From Tetracentron sinense (lineage: Eukaryota > Streptophyta > Magnoliopsida > Trochodendrales > Trochodendraceae), in assembly GCA_015143295.1 (NCBI GenBank), contig CM026565.1, positions 12,026,041-12,090,040 of the forward strand: DNA of 64,000 nucleotides. The letters run 5' to 3'. Below are positions 33,525 to 45,248 of the stretch, piece after piece; within the stretch, counting starts at the first letter, position 1; each line of letters begins with the position of its first letter. The notes under the pieces were generated by a model. That model ran no database searches. It saw only the letters and a program-made list of their open reading frames with translations, and was not told where the DNA came from. Made by a program: the position numbers and the translations under genes.

Positions 33525-35228
33525 ATGGCAAACAATGTATTTGCAACAAGCCTAGGAGAAGGACAGTCCACCACTAGACCACCATTGTTTAATGGAGAAA
33601 ATTATAACTATTGGAAAACTAGGATGATGTATTGCATTCAAGCTCTAGATTATGAGTGTTGGAGAGTAATAGTCAATGGCCCTCATCTTCCCACAAAAAC
33701 TGTAGATGATGTCAGAATTCCTAAGGTAGAGGAAGAATGGAATGAAGTTGATATTAAGCTCATTCAAATTAATGCTAAAGCTATTAGCAACCTCTACTGT
33801 GCTTTGAGTCCCCAAGAATTTAACAGAGTGTCTGGATGTGACTCTGCTAAAGAAATATGGGATAAACTGAAAGTCACCTATGAAGGGACTAATCAGGTTA
33901 AAGAAGAAAAGATTAGCATGCTTGTTCACAAGTATGAATTATTTAAAATGAGAAAAGAAGAATCTATCGGTGATATGTTCACAAGATTTACTAACATTTT
34001 AAATGGTTTTAAATCTTTGGGTAAAGTGTATTCTAATGCAAAAAACGTGAGAAAGATTTCAAGATCATTGCCCAAGGATTGGACTCCAAAAGTAACAGCA
34101 ATCCAAGAAGCTAAGGACCTCACCAAACTGCCTATGGATGAGCTGCTGGGATCTCTTATGACTCATGAAGTCATAATGAAGGATCAAATGCCTGATGAAC
34201 CTAGAACCAAGAAAGAGCTGGCTCTCAAGTCTACTCAAGTTGAAATCAGTGATGAGGAAACCAGCAGTGATGATGAAGATATAGCCTTGATGGCAAGAAG
34301 GTTCAAAAGGTTCCTCAAGTATAAGAAGAACTTCAAAAAGAGACCATACAAGAAGGAGTTCTCAAAAGAAGTGAACAAAGCTGAATCTAGCAAGAAGGAA
34401 TCTCTCACCTGTTATGAATGTAAGAAGCCAGGTCACATAAGGACTGACTGCCCTCAACTCAAGAAAAGCCAAAAGTATAAGAAGAAGGCTATGATGGCAA
34501 CTTGGGATGACTCAGAGGGAAGCAAATCGGAAGATTCAAGTGATGAAGAAGTAACAAATCTATGCCTCATGGAAAATGAGGATGAGGTAACTTCTTCCCC
34601 AAATGATTCTCTCTCATATGATGAAATAAGAGAAGCATTTGTTGAACTTTATACTGAATTTGGTAGAATAGCTAAATTAAATAAATCCTTTAAAAAGGAA
34701 ATCCACACTCTCTCACAATCATGTGAAACTCTACAAAAAGAGAAGAGTATGTTAGCCATTGAGAATGAGGAATTGAGTAAGAAATTAAATGATATTGAAA
34801 ATGTTCCTCATAACTCACCATGTGAATGTGATAAGCTAAAAGATAAAGTCAAGGACTTGACTAATACTGTCCTCACATTCACAAATGGTCAAAAGAACCT
34901 AGAAAGACTTTTAGGACAGCAAAGATGTGTTTTTAACAAGGCTGGACTTGGTTATAATACTTTTTCAAAACAAAAAGATTATCAAAATTTCTTTACAAAA
35001 CTAAGTAGTCACCAAACTCCACCATCTACCTCATTTTATAATGGTAAAATAATTAGAAAAGTTTGGGTTCCAAAAGAAACATCTTCTATTTCAAAAACTA
35101 ACTATAAAGGACCAAGAATGATATGGGTTCCCAAGGGAACTAATCCTCCCAAACTACAACCCAGATCACTTTGGGTACCATCCAAAACTGTTTGGGTATC
35201 AGGGGGAAAGTATCTTGGAGTTACTTGA
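33525..35228 (+). CDS. gag: Gag of the SIRE-like element, 567 residues
   Basis: It opens 60 bp after the LTR. Residues about 20-230 are the helical capsid-like copia gag domain (LFNGENYNYWKTRM near the start, YEGTNQVKEEKISML near 122). A zinc knuckle CYECKKPGHIRTDC is at residues 296-309, between basic and acidic serine-rich stretches. A long coiled coil spans about 360-470, and repeated VWVPKE/IWVPKG motifs lie near the C-terminus. It would assemble the virus-like particle and bind element RNA. The frame is open throughout. The minus-strand ORFs inside are shadows. Confidence 0.9.
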   Translation: MANNVFATSLGEGQSTTRPPLFNGENYNYWKTRMMYCIQALDYECWRVIVNGPHLPTKTVDDVRIPKVEEEWNEVDIKLIQINAKAISNLYCALSPQEFNRVSGCDSAKEIWDKLKVTYEGTNQVKEEKISMLVHKYELFKMRKEESIGDMFTRFTNILNGFKSLGKVYSNAKNVRKISRSLPKDWTPKVTAIQEAKDLTKLPMDELLGSLMTHEVIMKDQMPDEPRTKKELALKSTQVEISDEETSSDDEDIALMARRFKRFLKYKKNFKKRPYKKEFSKEVNKAESSKKESLTCYECKKPGHIRTDCPQLKKSQKYKKKAMMATWDDSEGSKSEDSSDEEVTNLCLMENEDEVTSSPNDSLSYDEIREAFVELYTEFGRIAKLNKSFKKEIHTLSQSCETLQKEKSMLAIENEELSKKLNDIENVPHNSPCECDKLKDKVKDLTNTVLTFTNGQKNLERLLGQQRCVFNKAGLGYNTFSKQKDYQNFFTKLSSHQTPPSTSFYNGKIIRKVWVPKETSSISKTNYKGPRMIWVPKGTNPPKLQPRSLWVPSKTVWVSGGKYLGVT

Positions 35229-35279
35229 ATTGGATGTGTAGATATGCTTCAAATCAAGAACTTTCAAGACAACATGGTT

Positions 35280-38200
35280 TTGGACAGTGGATGCTCAAGG
35301 CATATGACCGGGAACAAGGAACTATTTGCATCAATCACTCCAAAGGATGGCGGTCATGTGACATTTGGAGAAAGGGAAGATCATCGGCATAGTTAACATT
35401 GGTAAGAATAAATCTGTCTTTATAGAGAATGTACTACTCGTTGATGGTCTTAAGAATAATCTTATAAGTATTAGTCAGCTTTGTGATAAGGGATTAAATG
35501 TTTCATTTAAGTCAAATATCTGCATGATTAAGGATAAAGATAATCTAAATATTTAGTTTGTAGCACATAGGAATGAAAATGTTTATACCTTAGATTTTGA
35601 TGAACTTAAATCTCAAAACATGATATGTTTTTCTGCTATAGATGAAGTAAGTTGGCTATGGCATAGGAGACTAGGACATGCTAGTATGAATCTTTTGTCT
35701 AAACTCTCTAAAAATGAATTAGTTAAAGGATTACCTAAAACTAAATTTATCAAGGATAAAATCTGTGATGCTTGTCAACTTGGAAAACAAATAAAATCTT
35801 CATTTCAAACCAAGAAAATGATTTCTACCACTAGGCCCTTAGAACTTTTTCATATGGATCTTTTTGGTCCAAATAAAGTAGCTAGCCTAGCTGGAAAAAC
35901 TTATGCTTTTGTTATAGTGGATGATTTTTCAAGATACTCATGAGTACTATTTCTTTCTCATAAAAATGAAGCACCTTCTCTATTTAAAAAGTTTTGTAAA
36001 AGACTTCAAAATGAAAAAGGTTATTCTATTAACAACATAAGAAGTGATAGAGGAGGGGAATTTAAAAATAAGGAACTTGAATCTTTTTGTGATGAAAATG
36101 ATTTTAACCATAATTTTTCAGCACCTAGAAGTCCTCAACAAAATGGTATAGTAAAAAGAGAGAATATATCTCTTCAAGAAATGGCTAGAACAATGCTGAA
36201 TGAAAATAAGTTACCAAATTATTTTTGGGCTGAATCCATTAACACTTCATGCTATGTAATTAATAGAGTTGTTATAAGAAACAAATTAAATAAAACTCCC
36301 TATGAGCTATGGAATGGAAGAATCCCTAATATAAGTTATTTTAAGGTGTTTGGATGTAAATGCTTCATACTTAATGATAAACAACATCTTAAGAAATTTG
36401 ATGCTAAATCTGTGAAAGGAATCTTCTTAGGATACTCTACTAATAGCAAAGCTTATAGAATATTTAATAAGAAATCATTAATTGTTGAAGAATCAATTCA
36501 CGTAGTTTTTGATGAATCAAATCCTTTTAACAAAATCAATACTGATATGGATGATGAAATTGATAATCTTCCAAAAGCAATATCTAATTTAGAAATCAAC
36601 AAAGAAAATAAAAATGATCAGGAAAAAGAAAAATCAAGTAACAACTCCATTGAAATAGATAATGAAGAAGAAATTGAAAATGAAGAATCCTATCAACTTC
36701 CTAAAGCTTGAAAATTAATAAAAGATCACCCTAAGGATATAATACTTGGTAATATGAAACAAGGGGTTAGAACAAGAAGAAATCTAATGAACCTTGCTTT
36801 CCTAAGTCAAATTGAATCTAAAAATGCCTTGGAAGCTATTGAAGATGAATCGTGGAGCATTGCGATGCAAGAAGAGCTAAATCAATTTGATAGAAATCAA
36901 GTTTGGGATCTAGTACCTAAACCAAATGATAAATCTATTATTGAAACAAAATGGGTATTCAGAAATAAAAAGGATGAAAATGAGAATGTAGTTAAAAACA
37001 AAGCAAGATTAGTAGCTCAAGATTACAACCAAGAAGAGGGGATAGATTATGATGAAACATTTGCCCCGGTTGCTAGACTAGAAGAATGTTACTTGCATTT
37101 GCTAGTCATAAAGAGTTCAAATTGTATCAAATGGATGTAAAAAGTGTATTTCTAAATGGGTACATTAATGAAGAAGTGTATGTAAATCAACAACCTTGCT
37201 TTGAAAATCATAAATTCTCTAATCATGTATTTAAGCTGACTAAAGCCTTATATGGATTAAAGTAAGCTCCAAAAGCTTGGTATGATAGGCTAAGTAGTTT
37301 CTTAATTGAAAACGGATTCACAAGAGGTAAAATTGACACAACTTTATTCATAATAACAAAAAATGATGATATGCTAATAATTCAAATCTATGTAGATGAC
37401 ATCATATTTGGATCAACAAATGAATCTCTTTGTAGAATGTTTGCTAAAACAATGCAAAAAGAATTTGAAATGAGCATGATGGGTGAATTAACATTCTTCT
37501 TAGGACTTCAAATCAAACAAACCAAACAAGAAACTTTCATTAATCAAGCTAAATATACTAAAGAACTACTTAAAAAGTTTGGAATGGAAAACACTAAAAT
37601 AATGAATACTCCTATGAGTCCATCAACCAAACTTGATAAGGATGAAAAACTCTATAGAGGCATGATTGGAAGTCTTTTGTATCTCACTGCAAGTAGACCT
37701 GACATTATGTTCAGTGTCTGCATTTGTGCAAGATTCCAATCCTGTCCAAAAGAATCTCACTTAACTGCTGTAAAAAGAATCTTTAGATACCTACTTGAAA
37801 CAATTGATTTAGGCTTATGGTATCCAAATGACACAAACTTAGATTTAATAAGCTATTCAGATGCAGACTTTGCTGGATGCAAAATAGATAGAAAAAGCAC
37901 TAGTGAAACTTGTCACTTTTTAGGACACTCTCTTGTTTCATGGTTTAGCAAAAAATAAAATTCAGTAGCCTTATCCACAGCTGAAGCTGAGTATATGGTA
38001 GCTGGACTTTGTTGTGCTCAAACTCTCTACATGAAACAACAGCTAGAAGATTTTAAATTCATTTATACTAAAATTCCTATTAGGTGTGATAATACAAGTG
38101 TAATTTGCATGACTAAGAATCCCATTCAACACTCAAGAACTAAACATATAGAAATAAGATATCACTTTATAAGAGATCATGTGCAAAATGGAAATGTTAT

Positions 38201-38321
38201 CTTGGAATTTGTTGATACTATCAATCAGCTTGTTGATATCTTTACTAAACCTCTACAATCTGATAGGTTCAGTGCTTTGAGAAGAGAATTGAGAATGACT
38301 AGTCTAATTGATCTAACTTAA
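35280..38321 (+). pseudogene. pol: Pol region of the SIRE-like element
   Basis: In order: an aspartic protease-like start (DSGCSRHMTG), the pre-integrase zinc finger (WHRRLGHAS ... CDACQLGKQ near 35650-35800), integrase core (FHMDLFGP near 35850 onward), the copia GKKC-like C-terminal region, reverse transcriptase (YVDDIIFGSTN near 37390; FFLGLQIKQ), and RNase H (YSDADFAGCKIDRKSTSETC near 37860). This order is diagnostic of Ty1/copia. Fossil with several breaks. Confidence 0.9.
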
Positions 38322-38497
38322 TCAAGATCAAAAGTAATCAAAAATTGAAATCTTTGATTTGATCTGCCTATAACTTGCTTGATTGTTTCAAAGATTGATT
38401 TGAATACGTTTTGAGAAATTTAGTTGTATTGATGTATCTTTGACTTAAAGGAAAACAGGTAGAAAACTAAAGAGAAATCAATTCTTCATATTCAGGA

Positions 38498-38730
38498 CTG
38501 AATTCGGCGACGAATTCAATCCAGGACGTGATTTCGGCGACGAATCTTTGGGAAATATAGAAAACAGAATGTTTTCTATACTCATTTCGGCGATGAACCT
38601 GGATGAGTCATCCATTTCGTCGACGAAGTCAATTCGAAATCAAACACATTAGGGCTCCCAACTCAATTTCGGCGACGAATTAAGGGACGCAACCCATTTT
38701 GGCGACGAATTGAGTCGTGTGTATAAATAG
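38498..38730 (+). promoter_or_regulatory. Internal promoter-like region ahead of the env-like region
   Basis: Six GAATTCGGCGACGAATTC-type units (first at 38500-38517, others near 38532, 38583, 38614, 38665 and 38697) are followed by a TATA box (GTATAAATAG, 38721-38730), with the env-like start 130 bp beyond. Units, spacing (about 32-51 bp) and TATA placement copy the LTR promoter layout. Function is inferred. Confidence 0.65.
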
Positions 38731-38861
38731 TAACCCCCAAAAATCCACATTTTTTCAAACCTAATCTTTCCCTCCAAAGTCCCTATTCCATTGCTCGTGC
38801 ACCCTTCTTCATTCCAAGATCTAGCAAATCTTTCTAAATCTCTCAGAAAATACCTCTTAGA

Positions 38862-40964
38862 ATGAAGAATGCATCGGTGGAGCCACCAAAGAAGAAATCC
38901 CAAACTGACAAAGGAAAAGAACCGGCCTCAAGTTCAACTTCAGTCCCAGCAAAGTTCAAGGAAGCAAAGTACGAGAAATTATTCAAAGAAAAATTCCTCT
39001 CTCGTTCTCCTCTGTACGGTAAAGTTGTCAATTTCATTAGTCTTGATGCCTATGGGCTCGAACCCATAAAAACCCTCTTTTCTGCCCTAAAATGGGATAA
39101 ATTTCTTGAATCTAACGAACCCATGTTTCCTGAGTTGGTCAAACTCTTTTACACTCACTTCCATTTCAAACAATCCGAATCTCTTATTACCTCATTTGTC
39201 TTAAGTAAAAACATTTCCTTTCATTTAAATAAATTACCCTCAATTTTGAAAATCCCTCAGTGTACCCTTCAAACTTTTGTGAATGGTCAGTGGACCAGTC
39301 ATGAAGGATTTGATGTGGTTGAACCACTGAAAATGATGTGCATAAACCAAGATTTCACCTCTCCTTTTCAACCTAAGGTTAAAGATCTTACTCTCTCTGT
39401 TAGATTGATTCATCACATAATCACCTATAACCTAGTTCCCAGGGCTGGTGGTAGGGAGTATCTCACCTACTTCGATGTATTCCTTATGTGGTGCATCCTA
39501 ACCACCACACCCATTGATCTCTCCTACATCATTGTCCATTGTATGGATGATGCATTCAAGAGAAAATTAGGGTGTCTCCCTTTTGGTCAGGCTCTGACTA
39601 AAATCTTTAAATACTTCAGTGTTCCTTTAGCCTCTCAGATAGATATTGTCATCCCTGATGATTGCTCCATTTATAGCAAAGCAACCATTCAAAGAATGGG
39701 CTATATCTGGAATAACTCCCAGAAGGTTTGGACTCCCAAACCCTCTACTTCTCAGTCCTCCTCCCTTCCTTCCAGTACTCCAATTCCTATTCATACTCCA
39801 TCTCTACCTTTTTCTACTCCCTCTTCATTTATTCATTCCTCTTCATCTGCACCCACAGCAAAACTTCAGGCTGAGCAGCAGTAAGCATCAGTGCCAGAAG
39901 AGGAACCCCAGGCTGAGCAGTAGCCAGTACCAGAAGAGGATCCTGCAGATGTGCTTCAGGGTGAGCAGCACCCCAGAGATGAGTTGCCTGACTGGTCTGA
40001 TTTTGTGGATGCTGGAGAAATTCCAGAGAGTTCTCACAGACAGGAGTCTCCTCACTTTGAGGACCCTGGTCATTTTTTTGAGGTGCCCAGCAGAGTAGAA
40101 GCTTCAGAAGATCTTTTAGGTCTTATGGTAGGGCAGATAGCCTCTATGTCCTCCAGCATGGAGAGTTTTCAGTTAGAGATGAGGTCTAGCCAGCAAGCCT
40201 TTCAAGAGGAGATGAGAGCTTCCTTGCTATCCTTCATGGCTGAGACTAGGGCAAGCCTTTCTGTCATTCAATCCGAATCAAGGACAAACCTTCAAAACCT
40301 CCAGTCCTCAACTCTCTCCAGACTTGCAGCACTTGAATCTGAGATGTGCAACATTCCCAAGACAGTCCAGTCCTCTCTAGCCTCGGTTCATCATGACCTT
40401 AGAGAGAGTGCAGATGCCACCTACTCTGTCTTAGGAACAGTCAACGTGGATGCTTCAATAACCAAAGATAGAGTTGACTCTATATCTTCTTTTCTTCATA
40501 GATTGGGGGCAAAACAGTCAGAAGAGAGTATCAGAATGGAGAAGGTCACTAAGAGAATCCAAGGACTAGTAGAGTCCTCAGCTCTTCAAGTGAAAACTCA
40601 AGGGAAATTTCTTTTGGATATGGCAGAGCATGATTCCATGTATGCCTCCATTATTTTGCGAGCCACTGATCAGTTGAAGAAGATGAACAATTTTTTGGTG
40701 AGCTTGGCTAGTTGAGCTCCTCTTTCTCAACCTCCCTCTCATGCTCCCTCTTCTTATTCCAAAGGCAAGAGACCAATGAAGGTAACCCCTTCCAAAAGGG
40801 GTCAGTCTGCCAGCTCTCCTATCATCTCCCTTCCTTCCTCAGACTTGGATACAACCTCTTCTTCCTCAGACTCTCCTGATCTTGGAAAATGTACTGAGCC
40901 TACAGAAGATGTCCTCACCAAGGTTGCAGATCTCCTTAAAAAGCAGAAAGCAGAAGGGTTGTAA
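38862..40964 (+). pseudogene. Env-like region of the SIRE-like element
   Basis: SIRE-type elements carry an extra ORF between pol and the 3' LTR, called env-like although its role is unproven. Here the first part (340 residues) has a globular helical domain with NKLPSILKIPQ, VPRAGGREYLTYFDVFLMW and a moderately hydrophobic stretch near residues 205-225. It resembles, from memory, the Pfam 'putative plant transposon protein' domain (PF20167), followed by a Ser/Pro/Thr-rich linker. The second part is a long coiled coil and the end is acidic and serine-rich. Broken, with a few breaks. Confidence 0.65.
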
Positions 40965-41395
40965 TAGTTAAATTTTTTTTTGATGTTGCCATAGGGGGAG
41001 AAATATGAAATGTAATGAAAATTTAAATTAAATGAAAATTTGATGATTGATAAATGAAATGACATTTGAACTATTTGAAATATGATTTTTTTTTGCATCT
41101 TTGGCAGTACACAACATAATATGTCTTCTACAATTCTCGTCTTGTCTTGACTCAATATGTTGTGAGTAGAAATTAAAATTGAAACGTATCCTTGTGGAAT
41201 GTTTTTTACTTAACTAGGGTGATATATCCTTTACCTCATCATAAATATGCATCTAAACAACAACTATGGTTATTTTTTTTAAATGCATATGCGTAGGGGG
41301 AGCTTACCTCAAAATATGTATGAAAAACATGTCGTGAGGGGGAGCTTAACCCAAATTTCATTACATTATTATGTCATCATCAAAATGGGGGAGAT

Positions 41396-42905
41396 TGTTA
41401 GCCTCAGGATTACAACCATAAGTACCCCTAATAATTTTGATAATAACATAATAATATAATGAAATATTTGGTACTAATAAAACCATTTAACTGCGTGAAC
41501 ATTTCAGATTTCATAAGTTGATAGCACTCCAATCATGAAAAAGGATGGAAATTACCCAAGAGGAAGTCCAACTCACTGAATACAAGATGAAGATCCAAGA
41601 TAAGACCTTAGTCCAAGTCAGGACCATTGAAGACAAAAGGCACATTTGCAAGACCCAAGTCAATCCAAGATCGTCTCTAATCAATTTTAATGTATTCTCT
41701 TTTCAGTTTGAGAGTTTATAGATTTCATGTAAAAAGTCCTCAAAAGTATGGTAGGATTGAAAAGCTCAAAGAATCATAGATAGACCATAGAAGCCTAGGA
41801 TACTTGTTGGAAAAACAGTTTAAGGCCCTAAGGTACCATAAAATAATGTTTAAAAGGTAGCCGTTTGACCTAGGAAATAAATCTCATTCCTTTGGTCTGA
41901 TCCAAGACTGAATTCAGAATTCTTACTCTGTATTCGTCTACGAATTCTCTAGGAAGATTGAATTCAGCGACGAAGTCATGACAGAAGTTTTTCTAATTCA
42001 GTTCTATTTCCTGAATTCGTCGATGAAATCTTTGGTTGAGATGAATTCGGCGACGAAGTCACTACAGGAATTTTTAGGATTCAAATCTGTTTTATGTATT
42101 CGGCGACGAACTCAAATGGGAACTTCACTTCGTTGATGAAATCATGTCTGAACCTGAAAAGTCGTTGTAACGGCTAGTTTGCAATGGACTAAAAAGCATT
42201 TAATGCTTCCCCAACGACATTATTGGATCAAATGCTATAAAAGTAGTTCATTTATGAACATACAATAACTCTTGATCACAGTAATAACTCTTATTCTTCA
42301 CTGATTCACTGATATTGATTTTCACTCACTCTCACACTTAGAAAATCCCCAAAAAGTTTCTCTTGAGCTCATTCAAGTCTACCTTCTTTAAGAGACTTTA
42401 TTAGAGTTTGTATTTCACTCTTATCCAGCTCACTTAAGGAGCCTTCTGTTCGGATTTTCAATCCAAAACCTATTTATTGAGAGTAGTCAAGAATCCAGGA
42501 TTCTTGCACTGAAGTTGTTGCTTCAGCAATATCAAGAGAGGGTTGTACTCTTGAAAGGTTTCAGCTCGGCCTAAAGGAGAGCTTGAAAGGTGATATCTCG
42601 ACCTGTAAAGAGAGATTGTAAGGGTTTGGACTCCACCTGTGAAGGAGCCTGTACGATTAAGGAATCGTGGTGAATCCTCTAGCTGGAAGCTGAGTCGGGG
42701 AGTAGGCTGGTTTGCTGAATCTCGAGAACAAATCTTGAGTTTGCACTCTTCTTATCTCTTCTCTCTCTTTTAATATTCCATTGTTTTATCTTATTGCATA
42801 TTATACTCTATTCCGCTCTTTGAACTTGTAGTTCATACTTTTAATTTTTAAATATCTGCCTTTGACCCTATTCACCCCCCCTTTAGGGTCATTACTTGGC
42901 CAACA
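41396..42905 (+). repeat. SIRE-like 3' LTR
   Basis: Same length as the 5' LTR and alignable without gaps. Mismatches crowd in the palindrome cluster (41905-42170). Confidence 0.95.
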
Positions 42906-43472
42906 CAACCATCTACAGATTAGAAAATATACCTCTCAACAGAATCTGTCAGAGTGCATGTGAAAATTTTAAAGCATACACACATGAATAAGTCTCTAAC
43001 TATTCAAGATAAAATCGATTTAATTTTCAGCCTAGCCAAGAGACTATGCAGGTGATATATCCTCAATCAGCAACAAACTCATGTTCAACCCTGGATAAGT
43101 ATAGAAATAAAGATTACACAAGGAATGCAGATCATGCAAGTCAAACAGGGGCAACATGAAAAAAATCTTTTTTGATTTTATGGTTTTTCAATGTTTTTGG
43201 ATGTTTCAAAATAAGGAAAACAGAAAAACATACCAAAGCAAATAAACACTAGTAAAAACCAAGACTACTAGTATACACAAATAGCATAGCACTAGGACAA
43301 AATAAAACACTAACAGTGCACCCTAGGCTATTACAGGCACTGGCTAACTGAAGCCCTTCAGGTCTTCCTTTCTCATCCAAACGGTTTTAGAAGTTTGATT
43401 GACCCTTTGGTCTCTAACCGTTTCAGTTGAGGTAGGTATGACCTTTTGCCTCTTCCTCCTATTCCTCTTTTT

Positions 43473-45240
43473 CTAAGATTGAGACCTAGAATTATGGTGG
43501 GCATTATGGTTCTCCCTGTTACCTCCTCTATATCTAGCATGAGGAGTGTCATAACCATGCCACTGTCTAGAGTTGTGAGCAATTTTCATCACATCTTCAC
43601 ACAAACTCCTATACTTCTCCACTAGGACCTCAACTCTCCTTTGAAGATTCCCATGAAAATTATTGTGGTCCTCGAAATTATGATTGGGTATTCTTCGAAT
43701 TTTAGGACATCGAGGCTTAATATGACCCTTCACTCCACATTTATGACATGTAAAATTAATTTCTGAGTTGAAGGGTCATTCCATTTAGTAGGAGGGTGCC
43801 TTTTAGCACCAGGCTCAGTGTTCGAGGTGGATGGAATTATCTTCACATTTTCACAACTCTGATTTTTCTTAAGATCAGCCAACTTGATTTTAAGACTTGT
43901 CTTTTCATCAAGACACACATGTAAATCAGATTCAAGTAGCTGAGTCTTGGCAAGGAGGGAAGCCTTCTCTTCCTCAAGCTGTGACACAAGAGCTCTCAAC
44001 CCTGAAGCCCCTTGGTCTAAGGCATCTTTTTCTATTTCAATTGATTTGATCTTTTTGGATATGGAAAATTGAACCTTTTTCAGCTTTAGGCATTCCTGAA
44101 ATAGTTCATCATAAGCTGCCTCAAGGTCTCCCTCAGTATCAGAGTCATTCTGACTCTCATCATCCTCCTCACCATCACTACAGTGTTGGTTACTCACAAC
44201 ATTTGAAGAAGATTCCTCAATCCTAGATAAGGATGCAGTGAAGGCCACATAACCCCTAGTCTCCTTACAAGAAGAACTATCTGATTCTTCAGATTCAGAT
44301 TCACTATCATCCGTTGCCTTGCCCTTAAATCTTTTCTTATTAGAGCATTCAGCGGTAATATAGCTGTAGCCTTGGCATTCATAGCATAGAACACCTTGGG
44401 ATTTCTTGTCCACACTTTTAAAATGTTTCTTGTTTTCAAAGGGCTTGGACTTAGGCTTTTCATGAGATTTTTGTCCTTTCAGATTAAATCTCTTATTAAG
44501 TTTCAAAATTTTTTAAAATTTCTTTGCAAATAAAGCCAACTCTTCTTCTTCATCCTTAGAGTCACTATCTGAACCATCTATGGATTCCTTGACGGATTTC
44601 AAGGTAATAGATTTTGATTTCTTAGATGGGTTCAAATTTAACTCATAGGTTTGGAGAGAACCAACCAACTCTTCAAGTTTGAGAGCATCCACATATTTGC
44701 TCTCCTTGATGGTGGTAACCTTCGATCAAAATCTCTCAGGTAGAGATCTCAAAATTTTTCTAACAATTTTGGACTCAAGAACTCTTTCTCCTAGATTGAA
44801 GCTAGAATTGACAATGTCACTCAGATTGGCATAAAAACTATCAAAAGTTTCATTATCATCCATCATCAACTTTTTAAACTTAGAGGTTAGTAATTGAAGT
44901 TTGGAGATCTTGACAGTTGTAGTCCCTTCATGGGTAATTTGAAGAATGTCCCATGCCTCCTTCGAAGTGTCACATTTAGAAATACGTCGAAATTCTTCGA
45001 GTGTGACAGTGGCGAAGATTGCTTTTAGACCCTTACTATTCCATCTACAACTTTCAAGTACATTGGTCCATTCAGAAGAAGGTTAGGATGGTCTGGTCAT
45101 TTATGGTCTTTGTTGGATGGGTCCAATCTTGTTCAATGGAGAACCATACTCTCTCATCTAATGATTTTAGAAATACTATCATTCGAGCTTTCCAATAGGC
45201 ATAATTATTCCCATCAAATAATGGGGGACAAGTGATGGAT
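43473..45240 (-). pseudogene. Gag remains of element J
   Basis: A zinc-knuckle-like CYECQGYSYITAEC stretch (near 44360-44400), an acidic serine-rich linker, a coiled-coil stretch (EEEKASLLAKTQLLESDL) and a further CPKIRR-type segment are visible on the minus strand. The upstream part to 45240 has the helical gag style of SIRE-like elements. LTR D is inserted just upstream. Several breaks; fossil. Confidence 0.7.
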
Positions 45241-45248
45241 CCTCCCTC

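Larger units (their letters stand above)
31955..42905 (+). mobile_element. SIRE/Maximus-like Ty1/copia element with env-like region, near full length
   Basis: LTRs 31955-33464 and 41396-42905 are both exactly 1,510 bp, flanked by CAACC (31950-31954, 42906-42910). A primer site TGGTATCAGAGC starts at 33468 and a polypurine tract AAAATGGGGGAGAT precedes the 3' LTR. Inside are gag, pol and a downstream env-like region, the layout of SIRE-type elements. I counted about 44 LTR mismatches by eye (2.9%), roughly 1-2 million years at usual plant rates. Gag is open. The rest looks broken, with several breaks. Confidence 0.93.
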
